From Blastocatellia bacterium (lineage in GTDB: Bacteria > Acidobacteriota > Blastocatellia > HR10 > J050): DNA of 39,043 nt. The notes beneath the pieces were generated by a model. That model was given only the letters and a program-made list of their open reading frames with translations. It made no database searches and had not been told where the DNA came from. This document shows, one piece after another, positions 8,579 through 15,913 of the stretch. Within the stretch, counting starts at the first letter, position 1. Every line of letters begins with the position of its first letter. The position numbers were made by a program, and so were the translations under genes. The DNA lies in contig JANWZE010000013.1 of NCBI GenBank assembly GCA_025054955.1, forward strand, positions 1-39,043. The letters are read 5' to 3'.

Positions 8579-9385
8579 ATGAGCAATCGAATTTTTCGTG
8601 ATGATCTACTCAAGGACAAAGTGGCGTTCATTACCGGCGGCGGCAGCGGCATCGGACTGCGCATGGCTGAACGCTTCGCTGAGCATGGCGCGCGGCTGAT
8701 GTTAGTTGGACGCACGCCGGAAAAATTGGATCACGCGGTCGAGCAGATTGAAGCTGCTGGCGGCAAGGCCATCCGCGCTGTGGCTGATGTCCGCGATTAT
8801 GCCGCGGTGGAAGCGGCGCTGGCCGCTACGCGCGAGCAGTTAGGCGAAATTGACATCGTCGTGTGCGGCGCGGCTGGCAATTTTCCGGCGCCGGCGCTCG
8901 GCATGTCAGCCAATGGGTTTAAGTCGGTTGTTGATATTGATCTGCTTGGTACGTTTCACACGTGTCGCGCCGCTTTCCAGCATCTGCGCAAGCCGGGCGC
9001 CTCGATCATTGCCATCTCGGCAACGCATGCCTTCATGCCGGTGATGCTTCAATCGCATGTCTGCGCTGCCAAAGCTGGCATTGATATGCTTGTCAAAGTG
9101 CTGGCTATGGAATGGGGACCGGTTGGTGTGCGCGTCAACTGTATATCACCCGGCGCGGTTGATGATACTGAAGGGATGCGGCGGCTGACGCCAACCGACG
9201 AGATGAGACAGAAACTGATCAATACAATTCCGCTGCGCCGGTATGCGACCAAGGACGAGTTAGCTGATCTGGCTCTTTTCCTCTGCTCGGAGTCAGCCAC
9301 CTATATTACCGGCGCTGTGTTTGTCTGCGACGGCGGTCAGTCGTTGATGGGATCAGGCGCGTTCGCTCAAGCAATGGGACTGTAG
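8579..9385 (+). CDS. SDR oxidoreductase, 2,4-dienoyl-CoA reductase-like
   Basis: 268 residues, classical SDR length. TGGGSGIG (19-26) binds NADP(H), and AAGNFPAP (98-105) is the NAG-type motif in the form typical of peroxisomal 2,4-dienoyl-CoA reductases. The Y-x-x-x-K Tyr is absent: Lys165 is kept but position 161 is Val, as expected of dienoyl-CoA reductases and not of ordinary SDRs. The Tyr used by mitochondrial DECR1 aligns with His150 here. EWGPVGVRVN and GAVDDTEGMRRL also fit that subfamily. It would reduce 2,4-dienoyl-CoA to 3-enoyl-CoA using NADPH. It lies 84 bases downstream of the dienoyl-CoA isomerase-like gene, on the same strand. Alternative: another reductase in the same SDR branch. 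Confidence 0.82.
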   Translation: MSNRIFRDDLLKDKVAFITGGGSGIGLRMAERFAEHGARLMLVGRTPEKLDHAVEQIEAAGGKAIRAVADVRDYAAVEAALAATREQLGEIDIVVCGAAGNFPAPALGMSANGFKSVVDIDLLGTFHTCRAAFQHLRKPGASIIAISATHAFMPVMLQSHVCAAKAGIDMLVKVLAMEWGPVGVRVNCISPGAVDDTEGMRRLTPTDEMRQKLINTIPLRRYATKDELADLALFLCSESATYITGAVFVCDGGQSLMGSGAFAQAMGL

Positions 9386-9575
9386 CCGATGGCCCCATTG
9401 CCGGCGTTACGTCGGGTCTCGTACCGGCAGTCAGGAGGAAGGCTATGGGTGATGAAGCGACGCCCGCCAGCGATTTATCCGTCTCAAGACCGCTTTTCAT
9501 AGAGCATCTCGACATACTGGCGACGCGCCAGGAGTTCCAGCCTTCCACTTACACAGAGGCGCGGAGACATGGAGA

Positions 9576-9689
9576 CGCAATCAGGCCTCACACGGAGGCA
9601 CAAAGACCACAAAGAAGAAATCTTGGTGTCTTTGTGTCTTTGTGAGAGCCATTGAAGCGTGATTGTGTTCGCGTGTGATGCGTCATGTT
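9576..9689. repeat. Direct repeat copy 1 (114 bp), internally palindromic
   Basis: Nearly identical to 9737-9847; the copies differ by a 3-base indel and a few substitutions. Inside, CACAAAGA-type repeats pair with TCTTTGTG-type repeats, so each copy can fold into a stem of about 16 bp. Confidence 0.8.
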
Positions 9690-9736
9690 CAATTTTCGTT
9701 CATAAGTTTCTCACAGAAAGACGCGCAGAGACGGGG

Positions 9737-9847
9737 CGCAATCAGGCCTCACACGGAGACACAGAGGCCACAAAGAAATCTTGGTGTCTTTGTGTCTTTG
9801 TGAGAGCCATTGAAGCGTGATCGTGTCCGCGTGTGATGCGTCATGTT
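9737..9847. repeat. Direct repeat copy 2 (111 bp)
   Basis: Second copy of the unit at 9576-9689, same orientation, offset 161 bases. It ends about 130 bases upstream of the transposase fragment, so it may mark an old insertion or recombination site. Confidence 0.8.
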
Positions 9848-9977
9848 ATAGCTTGATCCGAGCGACGGTCAATCTCTTTGACGCAGCGTAATCGTTTCAA
9901 ATTTTGTGCTTGAAAGAGAGGGATTCCTCTGGCAAGCTGTAATACTTTTAAGGAAAATGCTTGCCGGAGGAAGCCCA

Positions 9978-10307
9978 ATGCAGCGATATATTATTCCCAT
10001 TGTAAAGGAAGAAGCGCAAGTGGATCGGCGATGTCCCACCTGTCAGAGAGAGAGCGGGCATATCCATCAGCGAGAGGAGCGAGGGGTGGTGGATATCCGG
10101 CTGGGGCGGGTGCTGAAGTGGCGGATGCAGTGTGGGCGGTGTGGGCGGACCTGGACGTGCCAACCGGAGGGGATCAAGGCGCATTCTGAGCGGAGCCAGC
10201 GGGTGCGGGCCTTGAATGTGTTGCTGTATGCCCTGGGGCTCAGCTATCGGGCGGTGGCGGCCGTGCTCTGGAGTGTGGGAGCGCCGGAGAGTCCCGTGTC
10301 GGTGTAG
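9978..10307 (+). pseudogene. Truncated transposase, N-terminal zinc-ribbon fragment
   Basis: About 109 residues from the ATG at 9978, which has GGAGG 7 bases upstream. It contains two cysteine pairs, CPTC and CGRC, a zinc-ribbon DNA-binding head as in several IS transposase families. A helical segment RVRALNVLLYALGLSYRAVAAVL follows, of helix-turn-helix type. It stops at TAG right after SPVSV, before any DDE catalytic domain. TAG is one base from TGG (Trp), so a nonsense change is possible. The sequence after it does not resume a transposase, so the rest has been deleted. Terminal inverted repeats were not found. The IS family was not determined. Confidence 0.65.
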
Positions 10308-10394
10308 CGACGATTGAAATGACAGCCCCGATCCCACCGTCGCTGCCGCGACGAACAACCCGTGATGAGACGCCTAGCGTGCTGAAGTGCACGG

Positions 10395-10429
10395 CTACAG
10401 TCACTCGGCCGCTCCGCGGCCAGCGTATG
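10395..10429. repeat. GC-rich palindrome
   Basis: Near the middle, GGCCGC and GCGGCC flank a 3-base loop, forming a perfect 6-bp GC stem in the region between the transposase fragment and the PPC-like gene. The borders given are approximate. Confidence 0.45.
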
Positions 10430-10457
10430 GTCCAGCTTCCCCTTATGCACACGCTAC

Positions 10458-10563
10458 CACACGTGAGCGGGCGTCCACACAGCGACGCCCCTACAAACGC
10501 GCGTCGCCGCAACACAAAAACACCACACGTCAGTGGGCAGTCCCACAGCGACGTCCTTACAAA
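10458..10563. repeat. Imperfect direct repeat, 40 bp x 2 with 66-base offset
   Basis: 10458-10497 and 10524-10563 are 40-base copies with a few substitutions, sharing CACACGT, CCACACAGCGACG or CCCACAGCGACG, and CTTACAAA or CCTACAAA. They end about 30 bases downstream of the stop of the minus-strand PPC-like gene. Confidence 0.65.
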
Positions 10564-10593
10564 GAACGTTATCTTTTCCGCTGCAATTGGGTA

Positions 10594-11838
10594 TTACTTG
10601 ACGACAGATACTCCGCCGTCGTACCGCCGAATAGTGGCCGGTTCTACCTTGATTGACACCTGCTCGCGCGAGCGGGCAGCGGGCGCTGCTGCGCCCATCA
10701 TCAGGTCGGCTGTGATACCCGAATTGGCGATGAACGGAAGCCGCGACTGATCACTGGCGATCATCATGCGACCGTAGGTTCTCCCTCCGTCGGTTGAAAT
10801 GAACGAGCGACGAAAGCCGGCCTTATCCACATCAAACGGGATATGCTGACCTTCAGTCGGATTAACCAGCTCGAACCCGACATACAGATCACCTGAGAGA
10901 ATCGTCAAACCAGGGCCACTGATGAAGTAGCTAATGAGCGACGTCTCTTCCACCGAGGGGATACGAACCTTGCGCCGGAAGACCTCACGCGCTCTGCTGG
11001 GGTCGCCGCTGCCGGTCGGGTCAACCAGCACAAGCATGTCTTGTCGCCGACTCGACACAGGTCCGGAGAATTGAAAGAGGTTAATTGCATCGAGCGTTGC
11101 CGGGTACTCGGCCGGCGTGATGCGTTCGAGCACAAGTAATCGTTCAGCGTCCAGCTCATCCGGGTCAATCGCCGTGAATCGTCCGTAGCCGTTATTGTCA
11201 TAGCGCACAAACTGATTTTCTTCGCGTCGGAGGCTGCCCGGTCCCGACACGGTGAGCTTCAGTTCGTACGTAGCCGGCCCCGACCAATCCGCCGGATCGT
11301 AATTGCTAATGGCCAGGTAGTAGCGTGAGCTGCGCGGCAGCGGCTGTAGCAGGCCTTGCGTTTCGTCGTCGCGCGTCGAGTATGTATAGAGCAATCGGTT
11401 GAGCAGCCGTTCTGGATTCGCGTTCGTGGCGGCATGCGCATGAAGTGTCAGCCCGTCGAACAACACGTGCTTGCTGATGTCGGTAAATATCCAGGCATCC
11501 ATGTCGGCTTCCTCCGGCCAGCTCATCTGAATGCTCAGCTCGGTCGGATTTTGGACCTCGATCACATACCAATCTTCGATGTCATCATCGAGTGAAAAGA
11601 GAAAGTCCAGCTCATCAACATACGAGCCGCGATCTTCGCGTGCAGCGCGTCCCCGGATGGTGGTCGTCATGCCGATGCTCAATGGCACTTGCTGTGCTCG
11701 CTCTTTGATGTCATTCGGCTCAGCTTCAGTAACGATCAGCTCGCGTTGCGCGCCGACAGGGGATATGACTGAAGGAACGCCAACGCCGATCAACATACAA
11801 CAGAAAACCATCCATGTATTCAAGATTACTCGTCGCAT
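10594..11838 (-). CDS. Exported protein with PPC-like beta-sandwich domain, function unknown
   Basis: 414 residues from the ATG at 11838, chosen over an upstream in-frame ATG because AAGGAG lies 6 bases before it and a signal peptide follows (hydrophobic 5-26, likely cleavage after VGA at about residue 30). The mature protein opens with AEPND (39-43), the usual entry of bacterial pre-peptidase C-terminal (PPC) domains, and the DWYVIEV strand near 90 fits. PPC domains occur at the ends of secreted proteases and on envelope proteins. The remaining part (about 190-414) has no motif I recognise and no protease residues. It probably sits in the periplasm or outside the cell. It lies downstream of the DUF1501/DUF1800 genes, separated by a dispersed repeat. 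Confidence 0.7.
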   Translation of the reverse strand: MRRVILNTWMVFCCMLIGVGVPSVISPVGAQRELIVTEAEPNDIKERAQQVPLSIGMTTTIRGRAAREDRGSYVDELDFLFSLDDDIEDWYVIEVQNPTELSIQMSWPEEADMDAWIFTDISKHVLFDGLTLHAHAATNANPERLLNRLLYTYSTRDDETQGLLQPLPRSSRYYLAISNYDPADWSGPATYELKLTVSGPGSLRREENQFVRYDNNGYGRFTAIDPDELDAERLLVLERITPAEYPATLDAINLFQFSGPVSSRRQDMLVLVDPTGSGDPSRAREVFRRKVRIPSVEETSLISYFISGPGLTILSGDLYVGFELVNPTEGQHIPFDVDKAGFRRSFISTDGGRTYGRMMIASDQSRLPFIANSGITADLMMGAAAPAARSREQVSIKVEPATIRRYDGGVSVVK

Positions 11839-11952
11839 AACAAACTCCTTGGCAAGACCCTCGATCCACGATAGACAACGGTGCATGAGGCTCAGCCAGC
11901 GCGATAGCCGTCGGTGACTAGTCTTGGATCAAGGGTCCTGGCCTCTGCCATC

Positions 11953-12032
11953 CCCTAGAGCGGTTTTCAATTCTCTTAGCCTGGAGGCCCTGCATCTTGC
12001 GGGCTGATGCACGCTGCAAGTGTGCACTCCCA
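11953..12032 (-). repeat. 80-bp dispersed repeat, copy A
   Basis: Read on the minus strand it aligns along its length with 27516-27595. Both begin TGGGAG(C/T)GCAC and share CAGC(A/G)TG, a CCCGCA...GATG hairpin core, CCAG and TGAAAA(T/C)CGCTC, and are exactly 80 bases. It lies between the PPC-like gene and the DUF1501 gene. Confidence 0.7.
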
Positions 12033-12057
12033 GCGTCAACGTCATTGGCAAACCGCG

Positions 12058-13344
12058 CTAGAGGAATCGAACCGGTTCAAATCGCCCGCCCAAAATGTCG
12101 CGTGCGCTGACGCCGAACCATTGCTCCAGAATGGTCGTGTAGACCGAGCGGAAATCAATGCTGTGCTTCATGTCGTCCTCGTCATACAAATCGGTCAGAT
12201 TCGGATGCACGCCGTAAATTCCGCCCTTGACCGCTCCGCCGACGATCAACTGCGGCGCCGCTGCGCCGTGATCCGTGCCGATGTCCGCGTTCTGTCTGAC
12301 TTTGCGTCCAAACTCAGACCATGTCATCAGCAGCACACGATTGGCCTGTCCGAGCCGCACCATGTCACGATAGAACGGGTCAATCGCTCCCGACAACGTG
12401 GCCAGCAAGCTGGCATGATCGTAGCTCTGCGCCGTATGTGTATCGAAGCCACCCATGGCGACGTAAAAGATGCGTGTGCCCAGATTCGCTGCGATAATCT
12501 GAGCGACTTGCCGCAGCGCCCCGGCCAATGGATTGTTGTCCGGATAGACAATCGTCGGGTCAGGCGTGTAATTCTGCGCGCTGCGTTGAACCGCTTGTGT
12601 GCTTTCGTACAATTCCAGCGCCGTCCGGCGAATGTGCTCATAGAGCGTCTGCTCAGGCGCACCCACGCGATTCAGCGCCAGAAATGTTTGCACCTTATTG
12701 GCAGCATCAGCGTCATCACCGGCATAAATTTGGTATTCATCCAGATTGTCAATGCCGGGAATAACACGGTTCTGCGAACGCAGCATCAACGGCAATTCAC
12801 CGCCCACGGAGACCGCCAAGAAGGGATTGTCCACAGAGGGATATGCGACATCCAGATAATCGCCCAGCCAGCCGGTCTTTTCAATCCGCTCAGGATTAGC
12901 CGTATGCCAGATGTCTTGCGAACGAAAGTGTGACCGATTCGGATTGGGATAGCCGACGCCTTGGATGACGGCAACAGGTTTTTCCGGCCGATCATAAAGC
13001 GCCTTGAGCGGGGCCATCGCCGGATGCAATCCGATGCGATGATTGGCTGCATCCGCGCCGAGCGGCAATATCTCTGCTTCAGGCACGGAGAGTTGAGGTC
13101 GCGCATCGCGATACAAACTGTGCAACCGCCCGCTGGCCGGGATCACCGTGTTTAATCCGTCATTGCCGCCGTCCAGTTGAACAACCACCAGCACATTGTT
13201 GGTGGTGCTCAGCGCAGCAGCGGCGGTCAAGGCGCTGGCTGAGGCTTGCTGTGTGCGGCGGAAGAAGGCGTGCTGACTCAGTCCGACGGTCAGCACAGTG
13301 CAGCCACTCGTTTTCAGAAAATCACGTCGTGTTGTTTTACCCAT
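12058..13344 (-). CDS. DUF1501 protein with Tat-type signal
   Basis: 428 residues from the ATG at 13344, which has GGAGG 5 bases upstream; upstream in-frame codons are discounted. The N-terminus TRRDFLKTSG is a twin-arginine signal, so it is exported folded. The body matches DUF1501, a branch of the alkaline phosphatase fold found in many environmental bacteria: LDGGNDGLN near 60, PNPNRSHFRSQDIWH in the middle, GGFDTH, then WSEFGR and GTDHG toward the end. Its reaction is not established. It lies directly downstream of a DUF1800 gene; the two are a conserved pair and very likely act together in the envelope. The 183-base gap contains a short GATTTCG tandem. Confidence 0.88.
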   Translation of the reverse strand: MGKTTRRDFLKTSGCTVLTVGLSQHAFFRRTQQASASALTAAAALSTTNNVLVVVQLDGGNDGLNTVIPASGRLHSLYRDARPQLSVPEAEILPLGADAANHRIGLHPAMAPLKALYDRPEKPVAVIQGVGYPNPNRSHFRSQDIWHTANPERIEKTGWLGDYLDVAYPSVDNPFLAVSVGGELPLMLRSQNRVIPGIDNLDEYQIYAGDDADAANKVQTFLALNRVGAPEQTLYEHIRRTALELYESTQAVQRSAQNYTPDPTIVYPDNNPLAGALRQVAQIIAANLGTRIFYVAMGGFDTHTAQSYDHASLLATLSGAIDPFYRDMVRLGQANRVLLMTWSEFGRKVRQNADIGTDHGAAAPQLIVGGAVKGGIYGVHPNLTDLYDEDDMKHSIDFRSVYTTILEQWFGVSARDILGGRFEPVRFL

Positions 13345-13493
13345 AGGTCCTCCATCAAAACCCGACATCGAAGCGCACAACGGCCAACAATCTCTCAACG
13401 TACCCAAGCGCCGACCCGGACCGGCGCAGACCGGAAGAACGACGGGTCAACACTCGATGGCGTTGGTATGTTTGCTCACGTGCGTATGTCTCC

Positions 13494-13512
13494 GATTTCG
13501 GATTTCGGATTT
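13494..13512. repeat. Short heptamer tandem in the DUF1800-DUF1501 gap
   Basis: GATTTCG, GATTTCG, then GATTTGC: a 7-base unit repeated just past the DUF1800 stop. A longer heptamer array of a different unit occurs at 32530-32585. Confidence 0.5.
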
Positions 13513-13527
13513 GCCGCCCAGCGGCGT

Positions 13528-15129
13528 CTAGTGCAAATGAAATGCCGGCATCGTCAAGATGAGAAAGATCAACCCTTGGACCTTTTTTCTCTCGACGTCT
13601 CCGCCCAGTCCATTGGCTGGCGTATTCAAGTATTGAACGAGCGCCTGCCGCAGCTCCGGCGCAACGCTCGATTGAAGCAACAATCGGGTGAAGTAGTCCA
13701 CATACGGCTCTTTCGGCGCCCTTGTGAAATTGCTGCCTTGAAATAGGCCGTTGTCCAGCAGAATTTGTCGCACGTCAATGCCGCCTTGTTGTGGCCATCG
13801 CGCGTCGGCAATCTGCGCGGCCAGATTGATACGGCTCAAGTGCAACGTGGTATTGATCCAGTTGGGGCCGTCTTTCCATCCACCGACGTTGGGCGGTCGA
13901 AATAGCTGTTGCCCCATCTTTCGCATGGTTTCTGGGAGTCGGTAGACGATTGGCAAATCATCCCGGTCGGCGTTCTGCAGAATCAATCGCATAGCGCCCG
14001 GATTGAGCAGCCGGTAGGCGCTGACCAGGTATTCGGTTGGACTTTTGATCTGCGCCCTGAAGGCCTTCTCTGAATAAAATGCCTCGGAGCTGGGATTGCC
14101 CGGCGTGAATATCCGGCGGAGCATCTGACGAATGCTATATCTTTCTCCGCCATGCACGCCGTCGAACACATCAGCCAGGTCGTTGATCACCTCTGGCTCG
14201 GGGTTATCGTAGCCGAAGAATTTGAACAGGCGATAGCCGAGGTAGCGTCCGCAGGCGCTCTGCGGTTGACCAGGCCGCTTGTACTGCACAATCACATCAA
14301 ACAGCCGACGACCATCGCCGCTGAAAGTAACGCCCAACACCTGATAAGGACCGTAATCGTGCACGTCGCGGCTGCTGTTGAAGAAGAACCGACGGGGAAA
14401 ATTATCCGGATTGTTTTCGCCCGGCATGTGCACGGACCAGCCAGTGAGCGCGCGCGAGGCTTGCCGCACGTCGCGCTCTGTATAATTCGGCTCGCCGGTG
14501 ACGGGATCAAACACGCCGAGCGAGAACAGTTCGAGCAACTCGCGCGCATAGTTTTCGTTGCTGCCGACTTCTGGCGTGTGCTTATGATTCTCCCAATTAT
14601 CCAGCCAGAACAACATCGCCGGGTCCTGGCTCAAATACTCCAGCATCTGACGATAATTGCCGACAGGAAATGGATTGGACGCATGAGGTCGAACGATTTG
14701 ACCGGTGATCGGATTGAAGTTCCCGCGAAAGTTTTCGTTTTGCAGGTACATTTGCCGAACGTCGTAAACGCCGTCGAACGATGTGGCAAACAGGTGATGC
14801 CAAAACAGCACCATCTTTTCCTGCAACGGGCGAGTGGTTGTTATCATCGCGTTAAGCCAAAACAGATTGATGTCTTCGATGAAATGTCCCTCGACATAGC
14901 GAAAATCTTCTTCGCTCATGGACAAGTACTCGGCGCCGTCGTGCTCATCGTGTCCTTTGGGAACGGTGGGCAAAACACCGAGATTGTCAGGGACGCGGTC
15001 GAAATTGATCAATTGCTCGGCAGTGGCCGCTAGTCCGCGAGCCACGCCGGCTTCAATCTCTTCGGGCCGGGCAGCAAAGCCGGCGCGTCGCAGCAGATGC
15101 GTGACCTTATCTTGCAAAGTCAATGGCAT
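13528..15129 (-). CDS. DUF1800 domain protein
   Basis: 533 residues starting MPLTLQDKVTHLLRRAGF, the usual entry of the family, with GGAGG about 6 bases before the ATG at 15129. It also shows the family segments LFWHHLFATS, NENYARELLELFSLGV, TERDVRQASRALTGW, LGYRLFKFFGYD and RPPNVGGWKDGPNWIN. Function is unknown. In many genomes it stands next to DUF1501, as here, and the two are assumed to form a surface or periplasmic system. No obvious signal peptide is seen, so it could be cytoplasmic or exported with its partner. Its upstream region carries three exact-period 60-base repeats that may affect expression. Confidence 0.88.
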   Translation of the reverse strand: MPLTLQDKVTHLLRRAGFAARPEEIEAGVARGLAATAEQLINFDRVPDNLGVLPTVPKGHDEHDGAEYLSMSEEDFRYVEGHFIEDINLFWLNAMITTTRPLQEKMVLFWHHLFATSFDGVYDVRQMYLQNENFRGNFNPITGQIVRPHASNPFPVGNYRQMLEYLSQDPAMLFWLDNWENHKHTPEVGSNENYARELLELFSLGVFDPVTGEPNYTERDVRQASRALTGWSVHMPGENNPDNFPRRFFFNSSRDVHDYGPYQVLGVTFSGDGRRLFDVIVQYKRPGQPQSACGRYLGYRLFKFFGYDNPEPEVINDLADVFDGVHGGERYSIRQMLRRIFTPGNPSSEAFYSEKAFRAQIKSPTEYLVSAYRLLNPGAMRLILQNADRDDLPIVYRLPETMRKMGQQLFRPPNVGGWKDGPNWINTTLHLSRINLAAQIADARWPQQGGIDVRQILLDNGLFQGSNFTRAPKEPYVDYFTRLLLQSSVAPELRQALVQYLNTPANGLGGDVERKKVQGLIFLILTMPAFHLH

Positions 15130-15913
15130 AAATTTCCTCCCATGAGCTAAGCATAGCCTTCACAGTTGATGCCCTCAGCCGGCGCTCATCATCGGGCTCT
15201 CATGAGCTAAGCATATTCTTCACAATTCATGCTCTCAGCGGGCGCTCATCGTCGGGCTCCCATGAGCTAAGCATATTCTTCACAGTTCATGCCCTTAGTG
15301 GGCGCTCATTATCGGGCTCTTCTTAGGGGTGGCCTCCCCTCTGGCTGTTACTATGTGGCCACTATCATACGGATTTGCTACACGCCGGTCAATCATTTTT
15401 TTAGGCCACCCACAACTATCCTGGCCACCTTGCCCCGCGTCGCTATGCCGTGTATGCTGATGGCTCTTCGTGGCTGGCCATGTGCATTGCGCATGACCAA
15501 CCAGAAATTGTCGTGGCGCACAGCCGGCATCGTAAGGTGACAGACCCAGCAATGCGTTCTACCTCGGTGATTATTTTCAAAGGAATCCCCCATGAGCTTT
15601 CATGCGCCATGAACAATGACGCTGCTTTTCGTGTCGTTTGTGGGTTTCGCGGGCTAGTTTCAGTGCAATCGCTTCACCACAGATGGAGGCGGATAAGCGT
15701 TCCTCATTCATGTGAACCTATCTGCGTCTGCGGTGATTCTCAGCAGAGTTGTTCATCTCGTCGGTGACGACGCGGGAGGAACGATGAAAAACAAACACGG
15801 ATGCACTGAGTGACTGATTGAACATCTGTTCACCGGCGAATCTGTGCCTGCCTTTTCGGAAGAGAATGAATCACGGGCGGCACGGCCGTGCTACATTCTG
15901 AGAGGAGCCAAAC
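15130..15913. other. 784-base intergenic region between divergent genes
   Basis: It contains the 60-bp triplicate at its left end and a partial inverted repeat (15675-15696 with 15719-15735). Small ORFs of up to 105 codons in both strands have no ribosome site or recognisable similarity. It probably holds promoters for DUF1800 (minus) and the Asp-box protein (plus), but I could not pick clear boxes. Confidence 0.5.
15141..15320. repeat. Tandem repeat, 3 x 60 bp
   Basis: Three units of exactly 60 bases (15141-15200, 15201-15260, 15261-15320), each starting CATGAGCTAAGCAT and containing GGCGCTCAT and TCGGGCTC. They differ by a few substitutions with no indels. They lie directly upstream of the DUF1800 start. 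In the DUF1800 frame a stop codon lies in the nearest unit, so they do not extend the protein. Confidence 0.9.

Larger units (their letters stand above)
9386..9977. other. Repeat-rich intergenic region
   Basis: 592 bases without a real gene. The main content is two copies of a 111-114 bp repeat. Short ORFs across it simply translate the repeats. Confidence 0.55.

Noticed and set aside
15289-15767. Several ORFs of 60-105 codons between DUF1800 and the Asp-box gene
   Set aside because: Both strands are open, with no motif, no ribosome site and in part translating repeats.
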